DNA of 64,000 bases from a virus (IMGVR_UViG_3300046820_001584:21741-85740); one strand, 5' to 3'. Numbered from the stretch's first letter, positions 35,411 to 44,376 are shown. A program made the numbers and translations. The notes: generated from the sequence alone by a model not told the origin.

Positions 35411-36081
35411 GGTTGTCTTTCTCCTGTATGCTTAGATATCGTCCAAAAGAATGGAGATGTAAATCGATTGCCAGATTTTACTGGTCTTACCCCGTGAGTA
35501 TAATACATGTCTCCTGGGAAAAAATATGCTGCTCCTGCAACTGGCTGAAATTCAATTCCATGTTGTGGGAAATAAAGCTCTCCACCTTCATAGTCATCGT
35601 TAAAATAAAAAAGTCCTGCTAAATCGTACCAAGGGAAATCATTTGGTCTGCCTTTTTCTGGGCCAGAATGAAATTCTTTATCTGCATGAGGTTCTTGTCT
35701 TGCGCCAATTGGCCATTTAACAATTGCTGGACCAGTTTCTTTTGCATCAACGTCAAAAAATTTATCTACTTCGATCTTTAGTCTGTCAATCATGCTGTAA
35801 ATAAGTTCTAATATTGTTGGGTCTGAAGCCCGTAAAGAATTTATAGTGCATACTCTGTCTTCCCAAACTTTATGGTCATACAGCACAAGCCCGTCTTCGT
35901 CAACGTGTGTTTCTGTCACATCCCAAATTTTATTAGAAAGGGCAAAATCCATTAATCTTTTTCTTTCTTCTAATGAAAGAAAGTCTTTAATTTCTACAAT
36001 GTTATCTATGGAATTGCCAAAAAATCCAGAGGGTGTAATAGATACTGGTCTGTTGTCATGCCATTCGTTTTGAGGTTTCAT
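35407..36081 (-). CDS. Fe(II)/2OG oxygenase, P4H-like (4)
   Basis: 224 residues with H132-A-D134, H196 and R206 and 'FNDDYEGGELYFP' (160-172). A good SD (GGGAAGAAG) lies upstream of the start. 'THGVRPVKSGNRFTSP' is the standard distal-His segment. First of four tandem oxygenases. Confidence 0.88.
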   Translation of the reverse strand: MKPQNEWHDNRPVSITPSGFFGNSIDNIVEIKDFLSLEERKRLMDFALSNKIWDVTETHVDEDGLVLYDHKVWEDRVCTINSLRASDPTILELIYSMIDRLKIEVDKFFDVDAKETGPAIVKWPIGARQEPHADKEFHSGPEKGRPNDFPWYDLAGLFYFNDDYEGGELYFPQHGIEFQPVAGAAYFFPGDMYYTHGVRPVKSGNRFTSPFFWTISKHTGERQP

Positions 36082-36132
36082 TTTATCTTCTTCCCTTGGT
36101 AATTAATTTTACCATATTGTCGTTTATAATCT

Positions 36133-36843
36133 TTATTCTTCTTTATTCTTTTGGTTTACGCTTAGTCTTAATGCTTTTACCTGATGCTTGCCGATGGCAT
36201 TTTTTAAATGATCTACCGCATCTCTGTAGAAATTAGACCATACTCCAGACCTATTTAAATCGTAAATTATCTCAGAATATTTGTCTGAATCAAACTGGCT
36301 AGCTGGCATAGTAGACATTGGCTCAAAATTTATTTCTGACCCTTGAAGTGAGGCTAAGTCAATTGGCAAGATGGCTATAATTGGAGTTCCAGCCTTTATT
36401 GTTAAAATTTCATTTGGCTTAGTAATCATCCAGGCTACTGGAAGCTCACCTCTAAAAAAAGAAGTACTAATTAAAGTTGTAAATGGCACAGCGCCATCAA
36501 AAAAGAAATTTGGAACTGGCATAGAAAGAAGACTTAAGTTTTCTTCTGTTTTAAACATAAGCCCAGTATTAAAGCTTATAGTGCCATTTGCTCTTCCTGA
36601 ATATGCATACTTTTCGCCAGATAAAATTTTAACATGATCTGGACTTGCATCGCTTACTCCATCCCAAATAAAGCTTATGTCTTCTGGGAATGATATAGCC
36701 CATCCAAGCTGGTTTGTTAATCCCACTGGAAAACATTTATATGCATGTGCTTCCCAGGTGTCGTCCATCCATTTTCTTTTTATGGAAAGAGGTTCGACTA
36801 TTCCGTATCCGTCTCTTATTTCCCAAGCCTTTATATTATGCAT
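36133..36843 (-). CDS. DUF6065-like protein within the oxygenase cluster
   Basis: 236 residues resembling a family (DUF6065) found in aquatic phages and bacteria: 'CFPVGLTNQLGWAISFPEDISFIWDG' (about 37-62) and 'PIIAILPIDLASLQG' (about 174-188). No known catalytic residues. It overlaps the upstream oxygenase by 8 nt, hinting at co-translation. Its place among 2OG oxygenases suggests work on the same substrate. Confidence 0.6.
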   Translation of the reverse strand: MHNIKAWEIRDGYGIVEPLSIKRKWMDDTWEAHAYKCFPVGLTNQLGWAISFPEDISFIWDGVSDASPDHVKILSGEKYAYSGRANGTISFNTGLMFKTEENLSLLSMPVPNFFFDGAVPFTTLISTSFFRGELPVAWMITKPNEILTIKAGTPIIAILPIDLASLQGSEINFEPMSTMPASQFDSDKYSEIIYDLNRSGVWSNFYRDAVDHLKNAIGKHQVKALRLSVNQKNKEE

Positions 36844-37549
36844 ATGGGTTTTTGCCAGTTTTGGCGTCTTCCTCTACCCACTTAGATCTCATTTCCATAA
36901 ACTCTTGTCTGTGTTGATGATCGTTATAATCTAGCATTGTAACAATTGAAAATTTCATTCCAGATTTTACTGGCATTGCTCTATGAGAGAATAAATATGT
37001 TGATGGGAATATGTATAGGTCTCCAGCTTGTGGCTTAATGTCAAGACCTATCTTTGGAAAATATAAATTCCCGCCTTCATAATCATCGTTAACGTAAGCT
37101 ACAAGGGAGACGGTGGCGCTGTAAGAAAATCCATGATCTGCGTGTTCTTGAAAGTGTTGACCTTCCCCATAACGAATACAGTTCATAACTTCCCAGTAAT
37201 TCATTTTTACGTTGTGTTTCGAACAATAATCTTCTACTGCTGGATTTTGAGACTTTTTTAGGTCTTGCCATAAACTAGAAACTAATTTTTCTGTTTCTGT
37301 TCTTGGGTTTGGAATGTCTCCAACTTTAATGTCTTCACAATCTCTATAGTCTGGTCTTTTTTCGCTGTATCCAACAAAACCAAATGTCCATAAAAATCTA
37401 GAGTCGTTGTCTTTAATTGCCGACTCACCAATTTCATTAAGTCTTTCAATAACATTTAACTCTTTTTTAATTGCATTTCTATAAACCCAAACTCCTGGGA
37501 AAAGCTCTTCTTTTGAAGAAAATTTATATTTATCATTAATGTTATTCAT
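36836..37549 (-). CDS. Fe(II)/2OG oxygenase, P4H-like (5), leaderless start
   Basis: 237 residues, ligands H136-A-D138, H189, and K199 ('SGMKFSIV'). 'YVNDDYEGGNLYFP' (152-165). Its ATG lies 7 nt after a consensus -10 (see promoter), so its message probably begins at or next to the start codon. First gene of the oxygenase operon. Confidence 0.9.
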   Translation of the reverse strand: MNNINDKYKFSSKEELFPGVWVYRNAIKKELNVIERLNEIGESAIKDNDSRFLWTFGFVGYSEKRPDYRDCEDIKVGDIPNPRTETEKLVSSLWQDLKKSQNPAVEDYCSKHNVKMNYWEVMNCIRYGEGQHFQEHADHGFSYSATVSLVAYVNDDYEGGNLYFPKIGLDIKPQAGDLYIFPSTYLFSHRAMPVKSGMKFSIVTMLDYNDHQHRQEFMEMRSKWVEEDAKTGKNPYA

Positions 37550-37556
37550 AATATTT

Positions 37557-37586
37557 ATTATAGCATTTAAAAATTCATATTGTCAA
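37557..37586 (-). promoter_or_regulatory. Consensus promoter TTGACA-18-TATAAT before the oxygenase operon
   Basis: Minus strand: TTGACA at 37586-37581, 18-nt spacer ending TGC (extended -10), TATAAT at 37562-37557, then 7 nt to ATG 37549. It should drive the 36836-33196 oxygenase operon with a leaderless message. The -35 overlaps the preceding terminator by 2 nt. Confidence 0.75.
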
Positions 37587-37623
37587 TAAGAAAGGGAGCA
37601 GATTGACTGCTCCCTCTCTTATT
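37585..37623 (-). terminator. Terminator after the Hint-domain gene
   Basis: A 17-bp stem with one mismatch around a 5-nt loop (CTGCTCCC with GGGAGCAG at the core), followed on the minus strand by TTGACA. It ends the 38976 gene just before the next promoter. The U tail is weak, but the stem is strong. Confidence 0.75.
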
Positions 37624-37635
37624 TTACGCTTATTT

Positions 37636-38976
37636 CTAGTTTCTAATTATGAACGATTGTCCTAGAACTAGAACGTCTGGGTCAGTGAAGAATCTATATA
37701 CTATAGAGGCATCTTCTACTGTATCAATTGACTCTACTGCTAAGTACTTAATATCTTCGTCAGATCTATAAACTATCTGATCTCCAATTTGCATATCCGC
37801 TGGGGTTACAAATTTATAAGTATTTCCTCTAAGTGCTAGAATTTCTTCTTGCAACGAGAATCTTGCAGTGGCATCATTATTAACCATGAATGTCTTGTTT
37901 TGCAATGTGGCTTGTATTGAGAATATCTTTGACTCAATTACCTTTGAATTACCAAGATGTGTATCTTCCCATGTTGCTGGGTCGTACTCACCTTCATTTG
38001 GCAACTTATCAAATGATAAGCTTATTAGAATATCTCCAATTTTTATATCTTTAGCCATCTTGTAGCCTGTAGATGTAAGTATTAAAGTGTCTTCATTTAT
38101 GCAACCAAATCTTGGCGGTGCAAAGAAGCCAGGTGGGAAGAACGGTGGCGCAAAGAAGTTAGGTGGGAAGAACGGTGGGAAGAATGGTGGGAAGAACGGT
38201 GGGAAGAACGGTGGCGCAAAGAAGTTAGGTGGGAAGAACGGTGGCGCAAAGAAGCCAGGTGGGAAGAACGGTGGCGCAAAGAATGCGGGTGGGAAGAACG
38301 GTGGCGCAAAGAAGCCAGGTGGGAAGAACGGTGGCGCAAAGAAGCCAGGTGGGAAGAACGGTGGGAAGAACGGTGCCTGAGTTGTAATAGTTGCTGTATT
38401 AGCTGAGGCTGCTGAACGTCCATTAGCATTGTCTGCATAAACATTGTAATACTGTGATGTATTAGCGGCGTCATCAATTGTTGTAGATAACCCTGTTACA
38501 TTGTCTCTGCTTGTTCCATCATTACCAGCTACAAAATACTTGGTGATTGCTTTTCCACCATTTGCTGGAGCTGCCCATGAAATTGTATTCTGGTTAACGC
38601 CTGGAGTTGCTGATGGGCTTGTTGGAGCACTTGGAACTGTTGTTGCTGTAACAGCAGAAGCTGCTACTGCATTTGAATTGCTATCAAGGAAGCCATCATA
38701 AGATGATACTGAGAAAGTATAAGATGTTCCTCCTGATAATCCAGTTATTGTAGCGGTATTTGTGCCAAATGCAACTGTAGCTTTTACTGTTGCGCCGTCA
38801 TATACCTTGTAACCAGTTGGCGTATTACCATCAACTGGTGCTGTCCAAGATACTGTTACAGCACCGTCATTAAATGCTCTGTTGGTACCAATATCAGATG
38901 CCGTGACACCTGTTACTGGATTTGGTCCAATAAAGTTATCTTGGGCGGAAGATTTTCTACCTATATTTTTTGACAT
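37636..38976 (-). CDS. FN3 / proline-rich FFPPxFFAPP / C-terminal Hint-domain virion protein
   Basis: 446 residues. Two fibronectin-III domains (about 20-195), then an unusual Phe/Pro-rich run of FFPP and FFAPP units (about 203-290), then a Hint (intein/Hedgehog-type self-splicing) domain from C292 to the end. Hint features: C292 after Gly, 'TLILTSTGYKMAKDIKIGDIL', and a final 'YRFFTDPDVLVLGQSFIIRN' strand ending in Asn446. The block-B His and the penultimate His are missing (N and R), so splicing may be altered. The terminal Asn is the last residue, so there is no C-extein. Confidence 0.75.
   Translation of the reverse strand: MSKNIGRKSSAQDNFIGPNPVTGVTASDIGTNRAFNDGAVTVSWTAPVDGNTPTGYKVYDGATVKATVAFGTNTATITGLSGGTSYTFSVSSYDGFLDSNSNAVAASAVTATTVPSAPTSPSATPGVNQNTISWAAPANGGKAITKYFVAGNDGTSRDNVTGLSTTIDDAANTSQYYNVYADNANGRSAASANTATITTQAPFFPPFFPPGFFAPPFFPPGFFAPPFFPPAFFAPPFFPPGFFAPPFFPPNFFAPPFFPPFFPPFFPPFFPPNFFAPPFFPPGFFAPPRFGCINEDTLILTSTGYKMAKDIKIGDILISLSFDKLPNEGEYDPATWEDTHLGNSKVIESKIFSIQATLQNKTFMVNNDATARFSLQEEILALRGNTYKFVTPADMQIGDQIVYRSDEDIKYLAVESIDTVEDASIVYRFFTDPDVLVLGQSFIIRN
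38112..38373. repeat. 30-bp tandem repeats coding for FFAPPFFPPG
   Basis: About seven near-identical 30-bp units (GGTGGGAAGAACGGTGGCGC followed by AAAGAAGCCA on the plus strand) plus shorter 12-bp pieces encode the Phe/Pro-rich run. High identity suggests copy number can change by slippage or recombination. Confidence 0.85.
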
Positions 38977-38996
38977 TTTATTCTCCTATTTCCCAA

Positions 38997-41477
38997 TTAC
39001 GCTTTCAAGTCTCCAGCTAACAACCAAGTTGTTGCTGCGACTTTTGTGGCTGTCACTGATGAGTTTGTTGTTCTAAGTGTTGCACCTGGTGTTGCAAGAA
39101 TTGTAACTCCAGATCCAGTTATGTTAGCACCAGTACCTGATGACTGGTAGAAGTTAATTGAAGAACCAATTGCATACTTAGCATTTCCTGTTGCTTCAAA
39201 GCTTACGTTTACTGCTCCTGATAGAGGGACCAATGAGTCTCTTACTGCGGCATCTGTTCCAAGTGCATCTAATGTTGAGTTAGATGAAACAGCTGTTGCT
39301 ATTGTTGTAAGTGATGGTACACCAGCCCGTGTTTGAACCTTATCTGTAAATGCTACTCCAGCTGCTGCAACTGTTACTGTTCCAGTAAATGTTGGGCTAG
39401 CGATTGGTGCCTTTGCTGCAAGTCCAGTTGTAACTGTTGAAGCAAAGTTTGCGTCATCACCGAGTGCTGCTGCAAGTTCGTCAAGGGTATTGAGTGCTGC
39501 TGGGGCTGATGCAATTACTGCATTTACCTGAGCTGTTGCATCTGCAATAGCCTCTGACTTAGCAGTTGCAATTGCTGAAGCCTGTGCTGTAGATACTGGC
39601 TTAGCTGAGTCTGCTGTATTATTAACATTTGCAAGTCCTACTGAAGACTTTGTAAGTGCTGCTACCGCAGTTGAAACCTTTGTATCTGCTGCTGTTCCAG
39701 CTGCAGTAATAGCTTCTGACTTAGCAGTTGCTACATTTGCTGTAGTTGCTAGAAGTGAAGTATCTGCAATGCCGTGAATGTTTGTTGTATCTGATTCGTG
39801 ATTTGAAAGTGCTGTAGCTGCTGAACCAAATTGTGACTGCACAGAAGATGAAATTCCATCAAGATAACCTAGTTCTGTTGAGCTAAGATTTCCAATTGAT
39901 GTTGTGCTTGGTAGCACTACTGTTCCTGTAAATGTTGGACCATCTAATGGGGCAAGGGCTGTTAGTGAAGCTCCTAGTCCGTCAATTTTACTTTGAGCAA
40001 TTGCTGCGGTAGGGCTAATGTCTGCGTTTACAATTGTTTCATTTGTAATTTTATCAGATGTAATTGCTCCATTTATAATGTTTACTGTATTTATTGAGTT
40101 AGCTGCAACCTTTGCAGCAGTTACTGATGAGTCAGCAATCTTTGCAGTGCTAACTGCGCTGTCGGCAATCTTTCCATTTGATACTGATAAAGCTGCAATT
40201 TTGGCTTCAGTTACAGCATTTGTTGCAATCTTAGATGAAGTTACAGCATCTTCTGCAATCTTCTCTGTAGTGACTGCAAGTCCACCAATTTCATTTGTTC
40301 CAACAGAATCATCAGAAAGATGAGACTGGGAAATTGAATTAGCTGCAATCTTTTCTGCAGTAACTGCATTGAGTGCAATTTTAGCTGTAGTGACTGCATT
40401 TGGAGCAATCTCAGACTCTCCAACTGCATTGTCTGAAATCTTAGCGGCTGTAATTGAGTTGTCTGCAATCTTGGCTGCTGTTACTGCATTTTCTGCAAGA
40501 TTTGCTGCAACAATTGATCCGTTTGGCAAAACTATTGTTCCAGTTAATGTTGGGTTATTTAGAACAGATTCTGTTGACTCTAATCTTCCAACTGCTATGG
40601 CATCTAATGATCCCTGTGTAAAATCAACTGTGGTTGTAGGCTCTGTTGTAACTCCCTTAAATAACTTCCACTTGTCTTCTGAAGCATCACGCACAAATCC
40701 AGTGTGATTAAATGTTCCAGTGTTATGACCAGCAACAAAACCTAAGTCAAGCATTCCCGACTGGTTTGCTTTTGCCATAAGAAGCATTGTGTCTTCAATC
40801 GCAAAGTTTTCGGTGTTAATTGTTGTCATTGTTCCATTGACTGCAAGATTACCGCTAATTGTAACATCCTTAGCAAATAAGTCTCCAGTTGTTGAAATGT
40901 CTGTAGTAAGAGAGCCTAGTGGCAACTCTGACTGTAAAATTTTAGTATTTGAATCTAACGAAGCAACTCCGCCTGCAGTTCCTCTATCTCCTGTTTCTAG
41001 GTATCCTGATAGTGAGCTGTTTAATCCGCTTACTGCAGTGTCAGTGTAATCTTCTGCAGCAGATATTGCTGCAGCCTGTGCTGCATTTGCTTTAGTAGTT
41101 GCATCTGACGCAGCTGCTGCGATTGCTTCTGATTTAGCATTTGCTGCTTTAGTGTTTGCTTCTGATGTAGCAAATGTTTTTGTTGAAACTACATCTGTGT
41201 CTACAGTTATAGTAATTGTATTTGCACCATCGTTATAAGTCTTTGTTAAACCTGCGCCCATTGTTAAGGCTGTGTTAATTGCATCTTGGGAAATTTCACC
41301 AATTGCTACATCTGAGTTGTTGGCATATGCTAGGGCTGTCCATGTAGCTGTTCCATTACCAAACTTAAATAAATTAGTGTTTGTTTCAACACCCATTTCA
41401 CCTGCAGCTAATACTGGATTTGCTGTGGTCCATTCAGAGGCTGTACCTCTTCTTACTTGAATTCTTACTGTTGACAT
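38997..41477 (-). CDS. Tail fibre with Mtd-like N-terminus and KID-type repeats
   Basis: 826 residues. N-terminal segment 'VRIQVRRGTASEWTTANPVLAAGEMGVETNT...KFGNGTATW' is a conserved fibre-attachment domain shared with the 46387 gene. Middle (about 320-480) has repeated 'NAVTAAKIADNSITAAKI' units; a second half carries Ala-rich coil repeats and a C-terminal beta unit. Typical receptor-binding fibre stalk. Confidence 0.82.
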   Translation of the reverse strand: MSTVRIQVRRGTASEWTTANPVLAAGEMGVETNTNLFKFGNGTATWTALAYANNSDVAIGEISQDAINTALTMGAGLTKTYNDGANTITITVDTDVVSTKTFATSEANTKAANAKSEAIAAAASDATTKANAAQAAAISAAEDYTDTAVSGLNSSLSGYLETGDRGTAGGVASLDSNTKILQSELPLGSLTTDISTTGDLFAKDVTISGNLAVNGTMTTINTENFAIEDTMLLMAKANQSGMLDLGFVAGHNTGTFNHTGFVRDASEDKWKLFKGVTTEPTTTVDFTQGSLDAIAVGRLESTESVLNNPTLTGTIVLPNGSIVAANLAENAVTAAKIADNSITAAKISDNAVGESEIAPNAVTTAKIALNAVTAEKIAANSISQSHLSDDSVGTNEIGGLAVTTEKIAEDAVTSSKIATNAVTEAKIAALSVSNGKIADSAVSTAKIADSSVTAAKVAANSINTVNIINGAITSDKITNETIVNADISPTAAIAQSKIDGLGASLTALAPLDGPTFTGTVVLPSTTSIGNLSSTELGYLDGISSSVQSQFGSAATALSNHESDTTNIHGIADTSLLATTANVATAKSEAITAAGTAADTKVSTAVAALTKSSVGLANVNNTADSAKPVSTAQASAIATAKSEAIADATAQVNAVIASAPAALNTLDELAAALGDDANFASTVTTGLAAKAPIASPTFTGTVTVAAAGVAFTDKVQTRAGVPSLTTIATAVSSNSTLDALGTDAAVRDSLVPLSGAVNVSFEATGNAKYAIGSSINFYQSSGTGANITGSGVTILATPGATLRTTNSSVTATKVAATTWLLAGDLKA

Positions 41478-41538
41478 TATGCCACCCCTTTAATTTGATA
41501 TATTGAAATTATAGCATCTAAACTCTTACAATTAAACA

Positions 41539-41901
41539 TCATGCTACTAATGCTCCTGAATCGAAAGTCATTCCAAATTCAGTAGTTGAAGGATCTCCTC
41601 CAGAAACATATTTACTTGTTCCTGATGGGGTTACTCCATTTGCCTGAATAATATATGTTGGTTGACCATTATAATCAATTGCTAGACCTACATCCATAAA
41701 TGAGAGCATAGTGTTCTCATTTGGAATTTCTGAGTACAAAGCTATAGGCTGCCAAGTTCCATCAATTTGGACTTGTAGCCTATTTGTTGCTGTATCAAAA
41801 GATATCGGGGCTGTTCCTAATACAATACTAGAATCAAACGTTGCCGTTCCAGCTACGTTTAACCCATTCTTTACTCTAAAGTTCTTATTTACTGTTGCCA
41901 T
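41539..41901 (-). CDS. Small fibre-associated protein
   Basis: 120 residues beginning MATVNKNFRVKNGLNVAGTATF, which matches the start of the 41972 gene (MATVTKNFRIKSGLIVEG). The rest has 'FDTATNRLQVQIDGTWQPIAL'. Possibly a short fibre or decoration protein sharing an attachment domain. Confidence 0.65.
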   Translation of the reverse strand: MATVNKNFRVKNGLNVAGTATFDSSIVLGTAPISFDTATNRLQVQIDGTWQPIALYSEIPNENTMLSFMDVGLAIDYNGQPTYIIQANGVTPSGTSKYVSGGDPSTTEFGMTFDSGALVA

Positions 41902-41932
41902 TTAAGTTCACATATCCCCTAATTGTTTGTTG

Positions 41933-41957
41933 TGGGGGATTTTTAAGGAATCCCCCA
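41933..41957. terminator. Hairpin between fibre genes
   Basis: A 9-bp stem (TGGGGGATT with AATCCCCCA) and 7-nt loop just downstream of the 41972 gene stop. No T run follows, so it could also be a processing or attenuation hairpin. Confidence 0.5.
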
Positions 41958-41971
41958 AAACCTTTATTTAA

Positions 41972-43492
41972 TTATTTAATTAATGTTCCAGATACTTTAA
42001 CTGTTGAGTTATTTACTGGTGTAACCTTTACAAGGACATTTGCACCAGATACTTCTGCTGTAATTGTTCCTCTTGATCCATTAGTTCCGACAATTGCATA
42101 TTCTGTAATTGCTACGTTATCTGATGCATCTAGTGTTAGTAGTATTTCTGATATTTCATTGTGTGTTGCATTGTCAATCTTAACAAGAAGCTTGGCTGAA
42201 CGATAATCTGCCTTTGCCCACTGATAAGCTGTTCCTGCAACAGCTGCTGTTCCATTTGAAGATGCTGCAATTTGCTTAGCCTCATCGTTAATGTTTAATG
42301 CTGTAAATGCTGTTGTGCCTGCTTGCTGTGCTGTGTTAGCTGCTGCTGCAGTTGCTTCCGCTGCTGCTTGAGCGGCGTTAGCCTTAGATGTTGCGTCAGC
42401 TGCTGCTGTGGCTTCTGCTGCAGATCGTGCTGCGTTGGCCTTTGTAGTAGCATCAGTTGCTGCTGCAGAGATTGCTGCAGACTGTGCGGCGTTAGCCTTA
42501 GATGTTGCGTCAGCTGATGCTGTCGCTTCTGCTGCTGCTTGAGCTGCATTGGCCTTTGTAGTAGCATCAGTTGCTGCTGCAGAGATTGCTGCAGACTGTG
42601 CTGCGTTGGCCTTAGTTGTAGCATCTGAAGCGGCATTTGAAGCTGCTGTTGAAATTGCTGAAGTTACATCAGCTGAATTAGCTTTTGTTCCAAGAGCAGT
42701 AGTAATTGTTGTTGTGTAGTTAGCATCATCATTAATTGCTGCTGCTAATTCATTTAATGTATTAAGAAGTGCTGGTGCACCGTCTACTAATGAATCTACT
42801 GCAGTTGAAATTGCTGTATTACGATTTGAAACCTCTGTTGAGATTGCAGTTGAAAGCGCTGATGCTGCAGTTGCTTCCGCTGCTGCCTGTGCTGCGTTGG
42901 CCTTTGTAGTAGCATCAGTTGCTGCTGCAGAGATTGCTGCAGACTGTGCTGCGTTGGCCTTTGTAGTAGCATCAGTTGCTGCTGCAGAGATTGCTGCAGA
43001 CTGTGCGGCGTTAGCCTTAGATGTTGCGTCAGCTGATGCTGTCGCTTCTGCTGCTGCTTGAGCTGCATTGGCCTTTGAAGTTGCGTCTGCTGCTGCAGTT
43101 GAAACTGAAGCTGCATCGCCTGATACTCTAAGTGCTGCTTCTGCTGCTACCTTAGTTGTTGCATCTGTTGCAGCGGCTGTAATTGCTGCAGACTGTGCTG
43201 CTGAAGCTTTTGCGCTTGCATCTGTTGATGCAGTCGCTTCTGCTGCTGCTTGAGCGGCGGCTGCTGCTCCTGCTGCATCAAATACGCCAGACTTTACGGA
43301 TAGCTTTCCAGCTCCGCTTACTTCAAGCTGTGTTGCTTCTACGGATTTTACAAGAGTCGCTCCACCAACAAGGTTGAGTATATAGGCGTCTCCGCCTGTT
43401 TCTGTAAGTATATTTTGGCCATTGATTGTACCTGTAGTACCTTCAACTATGAGGCCTGATTTAATTCTAAAGTTTTTTGTTACTGTTGCCAT
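41972..43492 (-). CDS. Alanine-rich coiled-coil tail fibre
   Basis: 506 residues. After an 80-residue head, about 80-420 consists of repeats of 'ATDATTKANAAQSAAISAA' coils, ending in a small beta domain (420-506, 'AKLLVKIDNATHNEISEILLTL'). The repeats form a trimeric coiled-coil shaft. The encoding DNA is highly repetitive (see repeat). Confidence 0.78.
   Translation of the reverse strand: MATVTKNFRIKSGLIVEGTTGTINGQNILTETGGDAYILNLVGGATLVKSVEATQLEVSGAGKLSVKSGVFDAAGAAAAAQAAAEATASTDASAKASAAQSAAITAAATDATTKVAAEAALRVSGDAASVSTAAADATSKANAAQAAAEATASADATSKANAAQSAAISAAATDATTKANAAQSAAISAAATDATTKANAAQAAAEATAASALSTAISTEVSNRNTAISTAVDSLVDGAPALLNTLNELAAAINDDANYTTTITTALGTKANSADVTSAISTAASNAASDATTKANAAQSAAISAAATDATTKANAAQAAAEATASADATSKANAAQSAAISAAATDATTKANAARSAAEATAAADATSKANAAQAAAEATAAAANTAQQAGTTAFTALNINDEAKQIAASSNGTAAVAGTAYQWAKADYRSAKLLVKIDNATHNEISEILLTLDASDNVAITEYAIVGTNGSRGTITAEVSGANVLVKVTPVNNSTVKVSGTLIK
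42310..43250 (-). repeat. Tandem DNA repeats in coiled-coil fibre gene
   Basis: Units of about 57-60 nt (GCGTTGGCCTTTGTAGTAGC followed by ATCAGTTGCTGCTGCAGAGA) recur at about 42434, 42552, 42893 and 42952; a longer near-identical block of about 80 nt occurs near 42480 and 43001. Similar units occur in the 46387 fibre gene at about 47500-47640, enabling recombination between fibres. Confidence 0.75.
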
Positions 43493-43520
43493 TTATATGA
43501 CTCCTCTTGGTGCTTTTTTA

Positions 43521-44078
43521 TTATGCTTTAAGCGCTGTTCTGACATATCTAACTGAGATAGAACCAGAAACAGGGGTGACTCTTAGACTAATTATACCTG
43601 AATTTTCTTCAAATGTATAAGTAAAGATGTTGCTGTTTGTGTTTGAGATGATATTAGATTCTGAAACCATTATATTTGTTCCATCGTGAGAAACAAGAAT
43701 TTCTGATGTATAAACATCTGAGCCTCTTGTAACCTGAATATTATACTTGGCGGTTCTCCATGCATTCTTTGCAAAAGAATCTACGTTTGTAGGATTCTCA
43801 ATTCCATAAACTGTAAGATCGTTGTTTCCTTCAAGACCCAATAATTCTGATATTGCATCTGTGCTATTATCTAAACTAATTAATGCAGTTTCAATAGTTG
43901 AAACTTTGTATGTTAATGAGTTTGGATCTGTTGAACCATTTACACCAACTTTTGTTTCTAATGCTTCAATCGCATCATTTGCATTTGCATGCTGCTCTGA
44001 ATGCGATGGTGATGATAATACGTCTGATCCGTTTGGGTTAATAAGCTGATCAATACTATTTGGATAACTGGTGGCCAT
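43521..44078 (-). CDS. Putative fibre/virion protein
   Basis: 185 residues. Starts MATSYPNSIDQLINPNGSDV and a 'SPSHSEQHANANDAIEALETKVGVNGSTDPNS' segment common in phage fibres, then a beta-rich end 'GIISLRVTPVSGSISVRYVRTALKA' similar to the C-terminus of the 41972 gene product. SD GGGGG before the ATG. Confidence 0.7.
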   Translation of the reverse strand: MATSYPNSIDQLINPNGSDVLSSPSHSEQHANANDAIEALETKVGVNGSTDPNSLTYKVSTIETALISLDNSTDAISELLGLEGNNDLTVYGIENPTNVDSFAKNAWRTAKYNIQVTRGSDVYTSEILVSHDGTNIMVSESNIISNTNSNIFTYTFEENSGIISLRVTPVSGSISVRYVRTALKA

Positions 44079-44115
44079 TGGCTACCCCCTATGTGGTAAT
44101 TATGTTACTTAGATA

Positions 44116-44121
44116 ATTATA
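44116..44121 (-). promoter_or_regulatory. Possible -10 (TATAAT) before the fibre gene
   Basis: Minus strand TATAAT 38 nt before the ATG at 44078; no good -35 is visible upstream, so support is weak. Confidence 0.3.
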
Positions 44122-44139
44122 CCCTATAAAAGTTTAATG

Positions 44140-44376
44140 CTACCACTTATTTAAAGGACATGTTGCATTCTGAAGTTTTGTTTTTAAAGACATAAAACAT
44201 CCACATTTTTTGCAAGTTTTAGTTAATTGGATTAGTTCTGGGCAAGCTTTGCATATGTCATATCTTGATTCTGCCAGATCGTCTGAGGCATATTCTGTAT
44301 TAGGATTTAAAAAATCCCATGGCTTTACATCTTTAGTTTTTTCTTGGTACTTTTCCCATTCGCTTTTCTCTGTCAT
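44140..44376 (-). CDS. Small cysteine-rich zinc protein (cyanophage-type)
   Basis: 78 residues with 'RYDICKACPELIQLTKTCKKCGCFMSLKTKL' (Cys-x2-Cys and Cys-x2-Cys-x-Cys, plus a late Cys in ATCPLNKW). This arrangement is known from small proteins encoded in many aquatic phages. Function unknown. ATGA-coupled to the upstream gene. Confidence 0.7.
   Translation of the reverse strand: MTEKSEWEKYQEKTKDVKPWDFLNPNTEYASDDLAESRYDICKACPELIQLTKTCKKCGCFMSLKTKLQNATCPLNKW

Noticed and set aside
38087-38380. Open frame on the plus strand with GGKNGG repeats (97 aa)
   Set aside because: It is the mirror of the FFPP/FFAPP repeats in the Hint gene; the minus frame has FN3 and Hint domains on either side, so it is the real one.
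42295-42636. Gln-rich frame (113 aa) in the coiled-coil fibre
   Set aside because: An out-of-frame reading of alanine-codon repeats; no start signal.
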